Positions 32,606 through 44,201 of a stretch of 64,000 nucleotides of DNA are shown here, one piece after another. Location: NCBI GenBank assembly GCA_020881915.1, contig JAJFPB010000009.1, forward strand, positions 1,674,001 through 1,738,000. The letters are read 5' to 3'. This DNA comes from Paramyrothecium sp. XJ0827. Taxonomy: Eukaryota > Ascomycota > Sordariomycetes > Hypocreales > Stachybotryaceae. Every line of letters begins with the position of its first letter. The first letter of the stretch is position 1. The notes under the pieces were generated by a model that worked only from the letters and a program-made list of their open reading frames with translations, had not been told where the DNA came from and searched no databases. The position numbers and the translations under genes were made by a program.

Positions 32606-34680
32606 ATGACGCTTCACACGACTTCGCCGACCAGAGCATCTGCAGATGAAGTGGGAAAAGAAAACCGACACAGCTTGATTGGAGATCAGGGAAATCCACC
32701 TCTGAAAAGTCCGGTCCCAGTTTCAAGCAGTATCACACGCAATTCAATCACGACCACGGCAGATCCGATGCAGGGGTCAAATATCCCGCTGGGTGTGCCC
32801 ACGCGGGACAAAACGAACAAACACCAAGCTTCAGTCAAAAATACCAGACGAAGCAGTGAGATAGCCAAGAAAATCAACTCTACGTCCTCCCAAATTTCCC
32901 CACCGGTATCATCACAGGCTCCAAAGCCCCCTGATCGGACAGGTATCCGTGCAGGACCTGGAGGCAGATCCTGTGTGTCAGCTTTTCGATATCACCCATG
33001 GGCCTGGGAGCTTTGTTGCCTATTTGTTGGGGTCCTTTGCATGACAGCTGTTCTTGTCACACTCGCGAGCATTGATAAGAAAGCATTGTCTGCATGGCCA
33101 TTACCCATCCAGCCGAACTCCATGATATCTGTTTTCATGGCTGTGGCGAAATCCGCGCTGCTAGTTCCCGTGGCCGAGTGCATCAGCCAAGCAAAATGGA
33201 TTCAGTTCCACATGTCAAAGATTCCGTTGAACCGCTTTCAATGGCTTGATGAGGCCTCTCGCGGTCCGTGGGGGTCTTTTCAGTTGCTCCTCCACTCCAA
33301 ACAATGTGGCCGGATTGCTATCTTCGCTTCCGTCTTGACCATCTGCGTTCTCGCACTAGACCCCTTTGTTCAGCAGATATTGGCATTCCCGAGCCGCGTT
33401 GTTCCATTGACTAACGCCACTGCGACCTTTCCAATGGCCCGATCCCTCAGTGACATGGATATGATGAGTTTGCAAGGCGCCATCTTGGACGGCGTCTATC
33501 TCTCACAAGCTTCACCCATTGCATACACATGCATCCACTTGCGACTGGAATAGCCGAATCGCAACCCTTGGAATTTGCAGTAAATGCCGCAATATCACTT
33601 CTGATACGCAGGTCACTTGCGAGAAGACGGCTGGCCCTCTAGAGCCTAGGAATAACGAGACCTGGGAGTTTTCGACCACCAATTGTACCTACAAGGTCAA
33701 AGACAACATTAGCTTCAGTGTTTACATACAAACTCTGAGTATACCTGCTGCTAATGGACGAAAAGCCGAATTTGCAAATGAGTTTACGAAAGCAAAGATT
33801 TTCGTTCCACAAAGAGAGCTTAGATTGGGAGATATGCTGTCTCCCAAAACCGACTGGCTCGTCAGTTCAGTCATGTACACAAGTTACTTCGACGAATCTC
33901 AACCAGACATGCCCAGCCTTACCCTTGAACACCTCATGCTAGAAAATCAATGTATGCGGCTTCTACTGGTGTAGCCAAGTCTTTGATAATCCCCGGGTGC
34001 GGAATGGAACGCTCCAAACGAGACATCCGTCCTCAAGTTATGAGCTGCAGGCCCTTGTTCACCCCCAAGGCTCGGCTGACTACGTACAGACCACCGAAGG
34101 CCGCATTGCGATATATGAAATCGCCCCTGAGCAAAAATCAGATATTCCGACCAGTCCTTATTTCGGGATTAGTAACGAGATACGTTCTTCGCTAAAGGCT
34201 TTTTGGGGAGATTTATTCGACGCACTTCACATTGCGGGCAACGACAAGTTTTTCGTTTTTCCCGAGGAGGCACACGGAACGCCTGGACTTCTGGGTGCAG
34301 CCGCCCAGGATCGCAACATTTCCGCTTCGTTCATGCGCATATCAAGAAGTGCGACGGAACAAATTCGAGCCGCAAATAATAAAGCAGTCGTGTCCGGACT
34401 TGCACTAGGCAGTGAGACATTCATGCCCGTGCGGTGGGCGTGGTTAGCTCTGCCTTTGTTGATGTTTGTTTCGGCACTCGCCTTGCTCATCAAGACCATG
34501 GTGACGAGTACTGAGAGGAAAGTGACCATCTGGAAGTCGTCAACTCTTGCCGTTCTGTTGCATAACATTGAAAGTGGTCTTGTGGACGAGCAAGACATGC
34601 AGAGTCTGCGAGCCATGGAGCAACGTGCAGCGAGTGTGCATGTCACTATTCGAGATAGACACTTTGTTGATTGCGCATGA
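32606..34680 (+). pseudogene. DUF3176 membrane protein gene with two frameshifts
   Basis: Three overlapping frames, 32606-33553, about 33519-33974 and about 33970-34680, together cover one DUF3176 protein. The first part has a Ser/Thr-rich cytoplasmic N-terminus, then WAWELCCLFVG and further helices and the family motifs WPLPIQPNSMIS, SQAKWIQF and DEASRGPWGS. The second frame begins with CDWNSRIATLGIC (family: CxWxxxxTLGxC). The third continues with FYWCSQVF and NGT and ends with a transmembrane helix and a cytosolic tail. Each junction shifts by +1 (near 33,525-33,545 and 33,945-33,960). No GT-AG intron of workable size fits at either place. Either the gene is broken or the assembly has two single-base insertions. 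DUF3176 proteins are plasma-membrane proteins of unknown role. Confidence 0.7.
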
Positions 34681-36847
34681 GGCTGACGATCAAGAGCAGA
34701 CAGTGCACCTGACACTGTTCTAAGCAGATAGCAATAAATTTATCAGGAGCGCTGTTTGTCAGACTAAATAGCTATCTCCCTTCCAAATTTATGTTTCATA
34801 ACTGATGACACACCTTAAACCAGACTCTCTGACGACAATTCGCTTGTCCAAGACATTGCCGCTTTTGCTTACTGTTAGTTGAGGAGTGCTCAGGTTCGGT
34901 TCAGTGCGGCTCAGCTCAGCTCACCTGGCCTTGGCGGTTGCTCCCCTTGTATCACACGCAGGCGCACACATGGCCAGAAATTATCCCCTGAATCGGACAG
35001 AGAGCAAGCTTGATTTGGTTTTAATAGAGCATAACATGAATCGGGTGGCTTGATCAGGTGCTAAGAGACCGCAGCAAATGATAAGCTCGGGGAGAGCTTG
35101 AGCTGAGCGTGGCTTGCTACTCAGCTCTTCAAACCCATGCACGCATGCAGCCTCACCAACAATCAAGCGGAAAGCCCCATGCAGCCGCGGAACTCCTGTT
35201 TCGAGGCTCCATACTCTGCATTCCCTGATCCGTTGCCAACAGGGCATCCATGTTTTTCAGGCATATTAACATGCTTAACCGTGACGCTCCAGCATCCGTG
35301 CAGCTTCCCAAGCTCCTCGACGAAGATGAAGCCAGAGATTCCCAAGATGTGCATAGTTTTCTGGTTCAACACCAAGCGCGTTACAGCGACAACGAAATAG
35401 AGCTCGAGCCCGTCAAGGTCGACTGCATCGTTTCTTCGACAAGGGCCTGCCTAAGACCGGAAGGTAGCAGTTGCAGTCTCCTTGGCAGAGCAGAGCCGTA
35501 GTCCGTGTCACAGCCTCCACGTCTGCCCAATCTTCCCCCACGTACAAATATCTACATAGAATTATGATAGTTTGCTAAGGTGATATTGGTATTGTAAAAG
35601 TAGCCAGCCAATATGTAAAATACTTTCAGGTCTGTGAGCAATACTCGATGAGCCAAGTAACCCCCTGTGATTCACTTCTGATTGGATCTGGGAGATCCTT
35701 GTGCGTGACATGGATTACGGGCTCCGCACTGCCAAGGAGATTGGCACCAGGATGTCCATGGTCCATCCCACTGGGTTAGAGAGACAGCTCTGGCTCTGTC
35801 CGGCTCGTCCCATCGTCCCACCGTCCCGATGGGTGCATTGTTGATAGACAAGATTGCATAGCGCTGTTAGATTCGAGGGCAAGAGAGGTCTATCAAATCC
35901 TCTCTTCTGCATCTCGATTGACGCTGTGTAGGAAGTTAAGGAGGCTTGCGCTGTGAGAGACCAAAGTGATAGAGGCGCTGACCAGGATTCCCAGAGGGCT
36001 TTGGATCTCTAAAATAAGAATTAGACGCCGAGGCAAAGTGCAGATTGCCGGCGCTTCAGGGCTGAGTATCCTGATTGGTTTTCACGGTCAATCCGGCCTC
36101 GGGGGTGGAAGATCTTGCATGTAAAAGGGGGAACATAATAAGCACCGCCCCCTGCAATGTGAGAGGAATCAATGAATCAAGGGAAACACCTAAAAAGGTT
36201 GAAGCTGATCTGCAGTATACGAGGGAAGCAAGCTGTGCGAATTGAGCGGACAATCCGTTCTTTTAATCTCGCCATACGTCAGGTACACTTCGATAGTTTT
36301 ACAAGCCAATTCAAGCTTTAAGTTTACGCATCCGGACACAGTTTAACGATGCCCCAGTACATTATTCGTAATACGATGGAGCAGCGGGAAGGGTTGCACA
36401 CAGCCTTGACCGGGCTTGTTTCACCTCCAGCCTACATTCTTGGCGTCTATGCGATGGGAGGCTGAATGGCTGGGATTGTAAGCGATGAAAGCCTCAGCAG
36501 TTTTTTCCTTCTCTTTTGCATAGCAGGCTGAGAGTTTTCTTGCACCTCTTCATCCCTGTCTGATCCTTTCACACTTATTTCTCAGCCGCTTATCCGCTTG
36601 GCGAATTTCGCCGCGCCTCCAAGGCTATCTGTGTTCGTTATTCCTTATCATAGCCTCTTCACCCCCCCTTCCTTAAAAATCTGGATAATTTCCGAAGCTT
36701 TCTTTGTTACAGGCGAGTCTTTCTACTCGGCATCAGCATCCTAGAAACTGACCCTTCCATCGAACTTTTGCTTATGTTCTGAAATTATTCCCTTGCGATT
36801 CAGTCCTACAACCATTATTACAATTGCCGCTTCTGCAACCCATTTTA
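34681..36847. other. Intergenic region
   Basis: More than 2 kb without a convincing gene. Contains a small tandem tract GGCTCAGCTCAGCTCA near 34,911. The right end is CT-rich (about 36,500-36,740), as in fungal promoters, ahead of the receptor gene. Confidence 0.5.
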
Positions 36848-39800
36848 ATGATGGAAAGGCCCGGCAATTCTTCACCCATCGACACTCCATTGGCAATAAA
36901 ACCGTTGTCCATCTGGAAGCTAGGCCTTTCAGAAGTCTCAAGCGGAGGAGGAACTCCGGATCTCGATATCGTCTTCGTCCATGGTCTAAATGGACATCCA
37001 GAGCACACATGGACAGCAAAGTCTTCGACCAAGCCCGCCGACTCCAATCAGCCCAATTCACTCTTGTTCCGGATGAAAAAGAAGTTGAAGAAAACGAAAA
37101 ATTCTGAAAGCGAGGCCGATCGACTGTCATGCTTCTGGCCAAGAGATCTTTTAGCAGCTGATCTCCCGGGTGCGCGGATTTACACCTACGGCTACGACTC
37201 GTCACCCAGCCATTTTTTCAATGGCCCGGCCAACAAGAGCAATATTCATGATCATGGACGGGATCTACTCACACGTCTCGCTTCTGTCCGTGGACAATGC
37301 CGGGGTCGGCCTTTGATGTTTATCGCCCATTCACTCGGTGGTCTAGTCGTCAAGTCCGTAAGCTTGATATGTGTCTATGCCGCAAGGCTGCGAGAACACT
37401 CCGCTAACCGAGCACCAGACACTATACCTAGCGAACGAAGAATACGAGGAGAAGGAGAATTTAAAGGACATCAACAAGTCAACCATCGCCGTTCTATTCT
37501 TCGGAACGCCGCACCGAGGCTCTCAGTGGGTAAATGCGGGCAAGACGTTAGGAAGATGCGCAAAAGTAATGGGGTTTTCTGTTTCCGACTTGAATCTTGA
37601 CCTACTCACACCTAACAACCCTCTGTTGGAGACGCTTCGCGACAACTTTGTTAAACGCCTAGAGAAAGACAGGCTGAAAGTCACATCTTTCCAGGAGCAA
37701 AGGGGATACGCAGGGATTAAAGGGTTGGATGAACTAGTAAGCCGCCGGCCACACCCAAAGGGTCAATTCTTGTCTAACACAATCGTAGATTGTCGAATCT
37801 GACGCTTCAGCAATTGATCACCGGAAGGAGAGTAGGCAAGCAATCAACGCGAATCACGTGGAGATGTGCAAGTTCTGGCGTACAGGAGAGACACATCAAA
37901 CGTATGAACAGATAGTGTTGTCGGAAATCAGGAGGTACATCGCAGAAATTGGTGATGAAGTCAATACGAGTACGTATAATTAGAAATCAAACACTGCCAA
38001 GTCTGGTCTAACAAACCAACAGGCATTGCTGCGCTTCAGTCTTTTCGACACGACCTGGGCATTCGCAGAGATCAGATTGAAGAACCATTCGGAAATACAT
38101 TTTCATGGCTTCTACTCAAGAAACCCAAGGGACCAGGCCTCATGGAGTGGCTCTCCGATACGGATCGGATATACTGGATTCAAGGCCACCCAGGATCTGG
38201 AAAGTCCACTGCCATGAAGGTGTTAGCGCAGTCAGAAGCCGTGAGGACATGTCTTGACAATGCTGGTTGGTGGCATGCGTCCATGTTCCTCTCTGACAGA
38301 ATTGGACCAGCTAATAAATCGTGGAGGGGTGTTCTTGGAGCGATGCTCTGTCACTTATTGGAGAAGGAAGGCCCCAAACTTCTCCCTTTGCTCAGATCCT
38401 TCATTGTTCCTCGCTACTGCACCCCTGCTACCGTGCACGATGACGACTCACCAAAGAAAGAGAGACATTTCGACTGGACACTTGATCGACTGAAAAGAAT
38501 ACTTCTCCAGTGCAAAAATCAGACCCTCGCGGAATTTTCCTGTTGCTTCTTCATCGATGCATTGGACGAGCATGACAAAAGCGAGCTCTCTGGACCCGAG
38601 TCCATAGTTGAGTTCTTGGAGCAATTAGTTTCGGTTGAAGGGCCAGGCCTCGGAAAGTTCAAGGTATGTCTCGCTAGCCGGCCGGACAATGAGTTTGATA
38701 TTCCACTGTCTGGCTATCCGGGGTTTCGGATGCAAGACTGGACAAGAGACGATATTTCCAGTTTTGTTGTTGGGCGCTTGCAGTCACATCGAGATGCAAT
38801 GAGCTCTCAATCAGAAGAATACGATCGGAATCTCGGAATAATTTGCAAGACAATCATCCATGATTCTCATGGTCTGTTTATCTGGGTTCGTCTTGTTGTT
38901 CAGGACGTCTGGGATGGTATGACCAACGGTCACAGTTTGGAAGCTCTCCTCAGTGCCTTGGAACGGGTACCCACCAGAGAGTTGCCCCAGTTCTACCTAC
39001 ATATTCTCCGGAAGAGGCCCAAAGAAACATTAAGACAGACTCACGCTGTTCTCCAGACTGTAATGCAGGCTCAAGTCCCGGTATCCGTTCTCGACATTGG
39101 GATACTCTTAACAACCCTTTCAGTCGAACTGCAAGACCTAGAACCCATCAACCGACATTTCTCAATCCAGCAGCTTCTCCAACTTTCTAACAATGGCAAA
39201 AACCTAGGGAGGATCTTGAAGAACTTAACGGGGGGTCTACTACAAGTCGTTAGAGAAAACGAACAAGTGCAGACGGACTTGTTCCATAACTTGGCAACCA
39301 GCAGTTCTGCACATGTTGTTCATGCTCCTACATGGAGGGTACAGTTTCTTCACCAAACGGTCAAGGAATTTCTTCAGAGCCAGCTTTTCAAGACAAATAT
39401 TGACGCTATCTTACGCGAACAGCCTGGGGGACACTTCGAAAACAATCGCATGGATGATGGTCACACTTTGCACCTAAAACTAGCCGTCATAGCTGCAGGA
39501 GTTCCTCCAAACGCGAAAAAGCAATCCTTATGGAAGCTTGATCCGATGGAGACGGTAATATCCCATGCACCCCTGGCGGAGAAACTGACCGGCCGCTCCT
39601 TTTTCCGAGTTCTTAATTCGCTAGACAACCATTTCTCACACACATCAAGCCTATCTGAGAGTTGGGCCTCCGACTATGCCAATTTGAGAGACAGGACTTG
39701 GGTTCCAACGTTTCTCGCCTATGCCGTTTCATCCAATATGCAGTTATTTGTTGCTGAAGCTCTGAAAAATGACAAAGCTGGACTCTTGGAGAAGAAAGGT

Positions 39801-40481
39801 CGTCCTTTGTTGCACTTTGCTGGATGGACTCCGGGTCGCTTTCCGAATCCTGAGATGGCCAAAATTTTGATCAACGCGGGCGCCAACGTCAATTGGGAGT
39901 TCGATGAAAAAGAAGACCATGGCTGTTCCAAGACAGCTCTTGAAAGCATATTATATCATGAACTGGACAGAGATGGCCAGTCGCATTGCGACTACATCAA
40001 GTTGCTGATCAAAGAAGGTGCCGACGTATCTCGTCCGACAGGTGAAAGTTGGACCACAGTGTTGCATGCTATTGCCAATATGAAGGTAGGCTGGGATAAG
40101 AAGATGGACATAATTGGGACTCTCCCCAAAATGTGTGACCTGAACGGCAAGGATCGGAATGGGCGATCGGTTTTCGAACTTTTGATAGATTCCGCGGTCG
40201 AACAGAAGGGAATCATCGCAGAGATGCATCTTACGATGTTGCTGGGGGAGCGCCGTGCGAGAATAACCGAACGCCTGGCGCAGCAGATCTGTGGACGACG
40301 TCTCCCTATATTGATCCTCAATCTCTTCAACCGGAAAATATTTCTCAAGCCAGAGTACTATAATACTCAGGCTGAGGAGGTAATGAGAAAGTATGGATAT
40401 TGGGAGAAGAGCCATCAGGAGAAGAGCCATCGGGAGAAGAGCCATCGGGATCAGTTTAAGAGATTATTTCAGAGGTATTAA
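36848..40481 (+). CDS. NOD-like receptor: SesB-type hydrolase, NACHT, ankyrin
   Basis: Four exons, 36848..37357, 37419..37736, 37789..37969 and 38023..40481, give an unbroken 1,155-residue protein; the first intron has a textbook GCTAAC branch site. The N-terminal domain (about 35-300) is an alpha/beta hydrolase of the SesB group: DIVFVHGLNGHPEHTW, FWPRDLL, AHSLGGLVVKS with nucleophile Ser 162, and LFFGTPHRGS. The NACHT domain follows: Walker A GHPGSGKST (391-399) and Walker B CCFFIDALDE (510-519). After winged-helix-like sequence (FLHQTVKEFLQS) the C-terminal part has ankyrin-type repeats (MAKILINAGANVN at about 945; LLIKEGADVS). In fungi such proteins act in non-self recognition and regulated cell death, with the hydrolase as effector. 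The end is a charged EKSH repeat. All catalytic and nucleotide-binding motifs look intact. Confidence 0.9.
40403..40447 (+). repeat. Three tandem 15-bp units at the end of the receptor gene
   Basis: GGAGAAGAGCCATCR repeated three times, coding for EKSHQ/EKSHR units just before the stop codon. Such short in-frame arrays change copy number easily. Confidence 0.85.
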
Positions 40482-40618
40482 TATGTCATATGGCGGCAGA
40501 ACCCCCAGGTAGCTGAGCCAAACGGGCGGCAGGGGCCGCTATTACTAGCTACTAAACTAGCAACTAGATGACTGAGGTCTTACGAGTCTGCTCTTGAAAA
40601 CATGACACTGTGCCTAGC

Positions 40619-41574
40619 TTAAAGACCAGCTCTGTTTGGGTTTGGTTCTGCGCCGCTCCAGACCGGGCCACCAGGTGCAGTGTAAGTAACTTGTCCCTGG
40701 TTGATCCTCCACAGCTGAACAAGGATCTTGGCAAGAAGGTCAGCTACAGAGTCTCCGCAAATATTGGTTTACTTATACAGCGAACTCACCCCTTGTGTAT
40801 CATCTGGGTTGTAGGCCCCAGGCAGTGCGATGCCCGACGGCAGCTGGGTCGATCCTCCAGAAGTGACTCGGATCTGAGTACAGCTGGGATAGAACTGAGC
40901 GCCCATACGCGTACCCGCGACATGAAGGCCCAGAATCTCATGTCGGAGCAGGTACGAGCCCGGCGCAAGGGTCTTGGGGATGGTGACGTCCCACTTGGCT
41001 CCTCTTTCGCGGAGGAAATCAGAGGCCCAAGGCGGGTTGGCTGCGGCATTGTAGGCCAACTGGCCAATCTTGACCCACACGTTACCCGAGTCGCCCTTGA
41101 ATGTCTGGCAGTCGTCGTTGGTGCATCTCGCAAGGTAATCGAGTACCGGGCCGCTGTGGGCGCTGTTCCACTGGTCCCAGGCCAATGTCCTGCGAAACGT
41201 GTCAGCTACTCTAGCGCTCTCCTTTGGACTGCAAAGGAATTTGCATACACTTTGTCCCCAGCTTTGACATCAATAGTGCCTTGAGATGGCTTGTTGCCGC
41301 CATGGTTGCAGCTGTTATTTGTGGTTAATTACCCCCTTTTTCGTGGTGGTGGTTAAGCGAGTCCTTACGTGATGTTGTTAGTCGTAAAGTCTGCCACAGG
41401 TCCGTTATCCTGGATCCTCCTCGCGTATCGGACGGGAGCCGGAGGTGGGACGTAGTCGTCGGTCCCAACTTGCCATGCTTGATAGGTTTGGCCGTTGACC
41501 TGAATGCTCTTCAGATAGCCATGTGCGGCCACAAGGGAAGGGAGCACGAGGCTCAGAAGACTGAGTCGTACCAT
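40619..41574 (-). CDS. AA9 lytic polysaccharide monooxygenase
   Basis: Four exons, 41574..41369, 41311..41249, 41189..40790 and 40726..40619, 258 residues. Cleavage of the signal peptide (MVRLSLLSLVLPSLVAA) exposes His 18 (HGYLKSIQVNG), the first half of the copper-binding histidine brace. The second His lies in WNSAHSGPV and the axial Tyr in GAQFYPSC; HEILGLHVAG carries the conserved second-sphere His. Cysteines in ITCNHGG and FYPSCTQI can form the usual disulfide. This identifies a secreted copper enzyme that oxidatively cleaves cellulose or related glucans. There is no carbohydrate-binding module. The last exon codes for WSGAEPN-type sequence and ends close after the catalytic domain. It is convergent with the receptor gene, 137 bp away. 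Confidence 0.92.
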
Positions 41575-42780
41575 TTTAAACCGCCTCGGAGATTTTTAAG
41601 GTGACAATAGCTACTGCTCGGTTAAGCACTTCCCCAGATTAGCTAGGATTTCTCATGCGAGGCTATGATACCCATTTATGGAGATCGTCAGCGGTTCACG
41701 GAACTCCTCGTCCGCGCTAAATAGAGCGGCACGGGCGGACCAGCTCCAAGCGGAAGCGACTTCAGATACGCGACCCTCCGTACTGGACGTTACCTTGTCT
41801 TTATTCCAAGACCGACTTTGTATGCGAGCCGAATCCCAAATCCAGATTGACAATCATTTCCCGTTATGTCATTCCATCGGTATACCAGCCTATGAACGGA
41901 GGAGAATGTGGTATACGGAGGACTTCGCCCGTCCAGTTGAAGTCTTCCATCAGTATGCTGCCACAAGACGTCATCTTGGGTATTGACTAGCAAGGAAACT
42001 CACTTGATCATTGGTGATCGGGTCCTTGACCTTCATTCTTGGCGTTGAAGGAATGTGTTTCGGCCCGATAGTGGCCCTCCGACGTGCGATTCCCTCCGTA
42101 GATAAGGAGAAAGCACCGTCGCTGCCAGGAGTAGCTCCGTTCCCGTCTTGGGCGTGAAACTAGCCGTTTGTAACATGATCATCTCATTGTAGGTTACTTA
42201 GGTTAAGGAGGATTTAGTCGACACAGTTGGCGAATATCTGCAAAGCAACCTCCACTTCGCCAAGTCACCCGCACTCAATGGATCCAAATCATGTAAAAGT
42301 AAGACGAACATCCTCTTACATCTGAGCTTAGAAGTACATCGACCTCTATTACTGCTGGAGGTAAGGCCTTGTTCCATAGCGGCTCCACTTCTGTCCTTTC
42401 TGGTCACTTCCCACCAAGCTGGGTAAGACCAGCAGGTGACTGTTGCGTTTAGTACTCCCATTCCTCTTAAAAGCAGATACTGTCTTCAAATGTTAATGAA
42501 CATTTTTCGTGATTTATCAGTTATTTGTGTGAAAATAATATGACAAAGTACGTGATTATTTCATAAAATCATATTTCTCAAGACTTCCTCATTGAGCTAA
42601 ATAATTCATATAGGTAGGAAAGTGTAGATCCTCACAAAATCTTGCAATAACCTAGAAAACTCTCTTCCGATGCTTCCCCTCCTCTGCTACGCAATCATGG
42701 AAGACCATTTCCTCACCTGAGTTGCCTGGATTGACAAGCCAGGGGAGTCTAGCCTCAAGAACTCTGCTCTGTCTTCCACC
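41575..42780. other. Intergenic region
   Basis: No gene seen. 42,480-42,620 is AT-rich. The left end is the promoter of the AA9 gene. Confidence 0.5.
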
Positions 42781-43584
42781 TCAGGGCTTTGCGTAAGCCC
42801 AAGCGATTGCCAGTGGGGCTACAATCAATAGCCAAGGTGCTGTTTTCTTGAGAGCACCAAGAATGACGTAGTTCTCTATCTTCGTACTCTCTTTGCTGTG
42901 TGCCTTCCTATCATTGAGGCGTGGAAAAGGCACGTCTGGGACTTCTTGACCAAGAAAGTCGCACAAGGGCTGCCAGCCATCGCCTATCTTGTACTCCAGG
43001 GTCCTCTCCGGAGGCGCTATTGCTCGGATTTTCTCGTAATATCTGTCATAAGCAGCTCGTGCATGTGCCTCGATTTCTGCTGGGGTTCTCGCGTTGAAAA
43101 AACCAAAATGAACTTTTGCCATTGCTGGTCCAGCACGGATCCGAAGGATGTGGGTGGCAAGGAATACTATGATTCTTTGCAATGGCGAAAATAAAGTATC
43201 CAGGAGCTCTGTCTTGAAGCTTGCGAACCATGGTTCAAAGTCTCGTTGCATAATGACAATCTTTGCATTGGGATAAGCCTCAATGAGTTGGTCGGCAAAT
43301 GGCGAAGATAGATCTGTGGCAATATCATATTCGGATCCCCAAATGTGGTCCCAGTCTTGTCGGGTAAAACGACTTCGAGGCCTTGCTCCTGGAACTGTTG
43401 GCCACGTGGCTTCCGCGGCTTGCTCGATAAGATCCCAGGGATTTCCCAGAGTGTCGTCTAAACCATGATGAACTTTATAACCAAGAGTCCTGTAGGCCTC
43501 GGCCAAAGATTTCGTGGCCATCCGAAATAGAGCAACATGTATGACTACAAGGCCATCTTCGGAAGGCCGCTTTCTTGTCGCCAT
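42781..43584 (-). CDS. Sulfotransferase-like P-loop protein with C-terminal membrane helix
   Basis: Single exon, 267 residues from the ATG at 43584; the frame continues upstream but only with a GTG. The fold of the fungal sulfotransferase-4 group is suggested by the N-terminal strand and loop (VIHVALFRMATKSLAEAYRTLGY), the following HHGLDDTLGNPWDL, the strand AYPNAKIVIMQRDFEPWFAS that corresponds to the 3'-phosphate-binding region, and a C-terminal segment ending GDGWQPLCDFLGQEVPDVPFPRLND. The phosphate loop is weaker than in true sulfotransferases: the usual GxPRxGT is here LFRMAT. A hydrophobic helix at the end (APWLLIVAPLAIAWAYA) suggests tail anchoring in a membrane. Relatives occur in many fungal gene clusters; the reaction is unproven. 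Confidence 0.75.
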   Translation of the reverse strand: MATRKRPSEDGLVVIHVALFRMATKSLAEAYRTLGYKVHHGLDDTLGNPWDLIEQAAEATWPTVPGARPRSRFTRQDWDHIWGSEYDIATDLSSPFADQLIEAYPNAKIVIMQRDFEPWFASFKTELLDTLFSPLQRIIVFLATHILRIRAGPAMAKVHFGFFNARTPAEIEAHARAAYDRYYEKIRAIAPPERTLEYKIGDGWQPLCDFLGQEVPDVPFPRLNDRKAHSKESTKIENYVILGALKKTAPWLLIVAPLAIAWAYAKP

Positions 43585-44201
43585 TGCGTTGATGAAATGG
43601 AGTAGATGATGCGCCGGAAGAGTAGCCTCGGTAGCAAGAGGCACTTAAATCATGAAAAGACGATGAACTCTAGATTTATTGTGAAGAAGCCAAATGTTGG
43701 TTAGCGTCATGCTGTTGGCTGGTAGATTAGTGCAAGGATTTCCCTCACGTCAGCTCAGTGGATTCGTAAAAACCGTTTGCATTGGGCTAGTGCCGACTTT
43801 AAGAGGATCCTGGTAACGTTAGAACAGGGTCAAGCGAGGCGCAAGCAGTAACAACACATTCTGACTTGTCGAAATTCTTTCCATGTTGGCCCCTATCGAA
43901 GAGGCTCTAAAGCCCTGCAGGGACTTCTCCTTTGTGAGACACGTTCCCCTCCGAATGATCTCTTTTACTGGGGTTCAATGTGCATGGGGGCAAAAACGTG
44001 CGGTTCTTGGCTGCAATTAAGTCTGAAGATTACTACCTTAGCTTCCAAGAGTTCTGGAAGAGGTTAACAAGTTAAGATAAACAGGATTCATTAGGAGGGG
44101 GGTGGGAAGCATCTTCGCAGAGACTCCTCGGCAGACCACGGGGTCTAGTCTCTTAGCTTTATCCCCCCGCAGAATTAGACCCCATCTCAGTTGTGCCTCC
44201 A
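43585..44201. other. Intergenic region
   Basis: Promoter of the sulfotransferase-like gene and 3' flank of the hydrolase. Nothing else seen. Confidence 0.5.
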
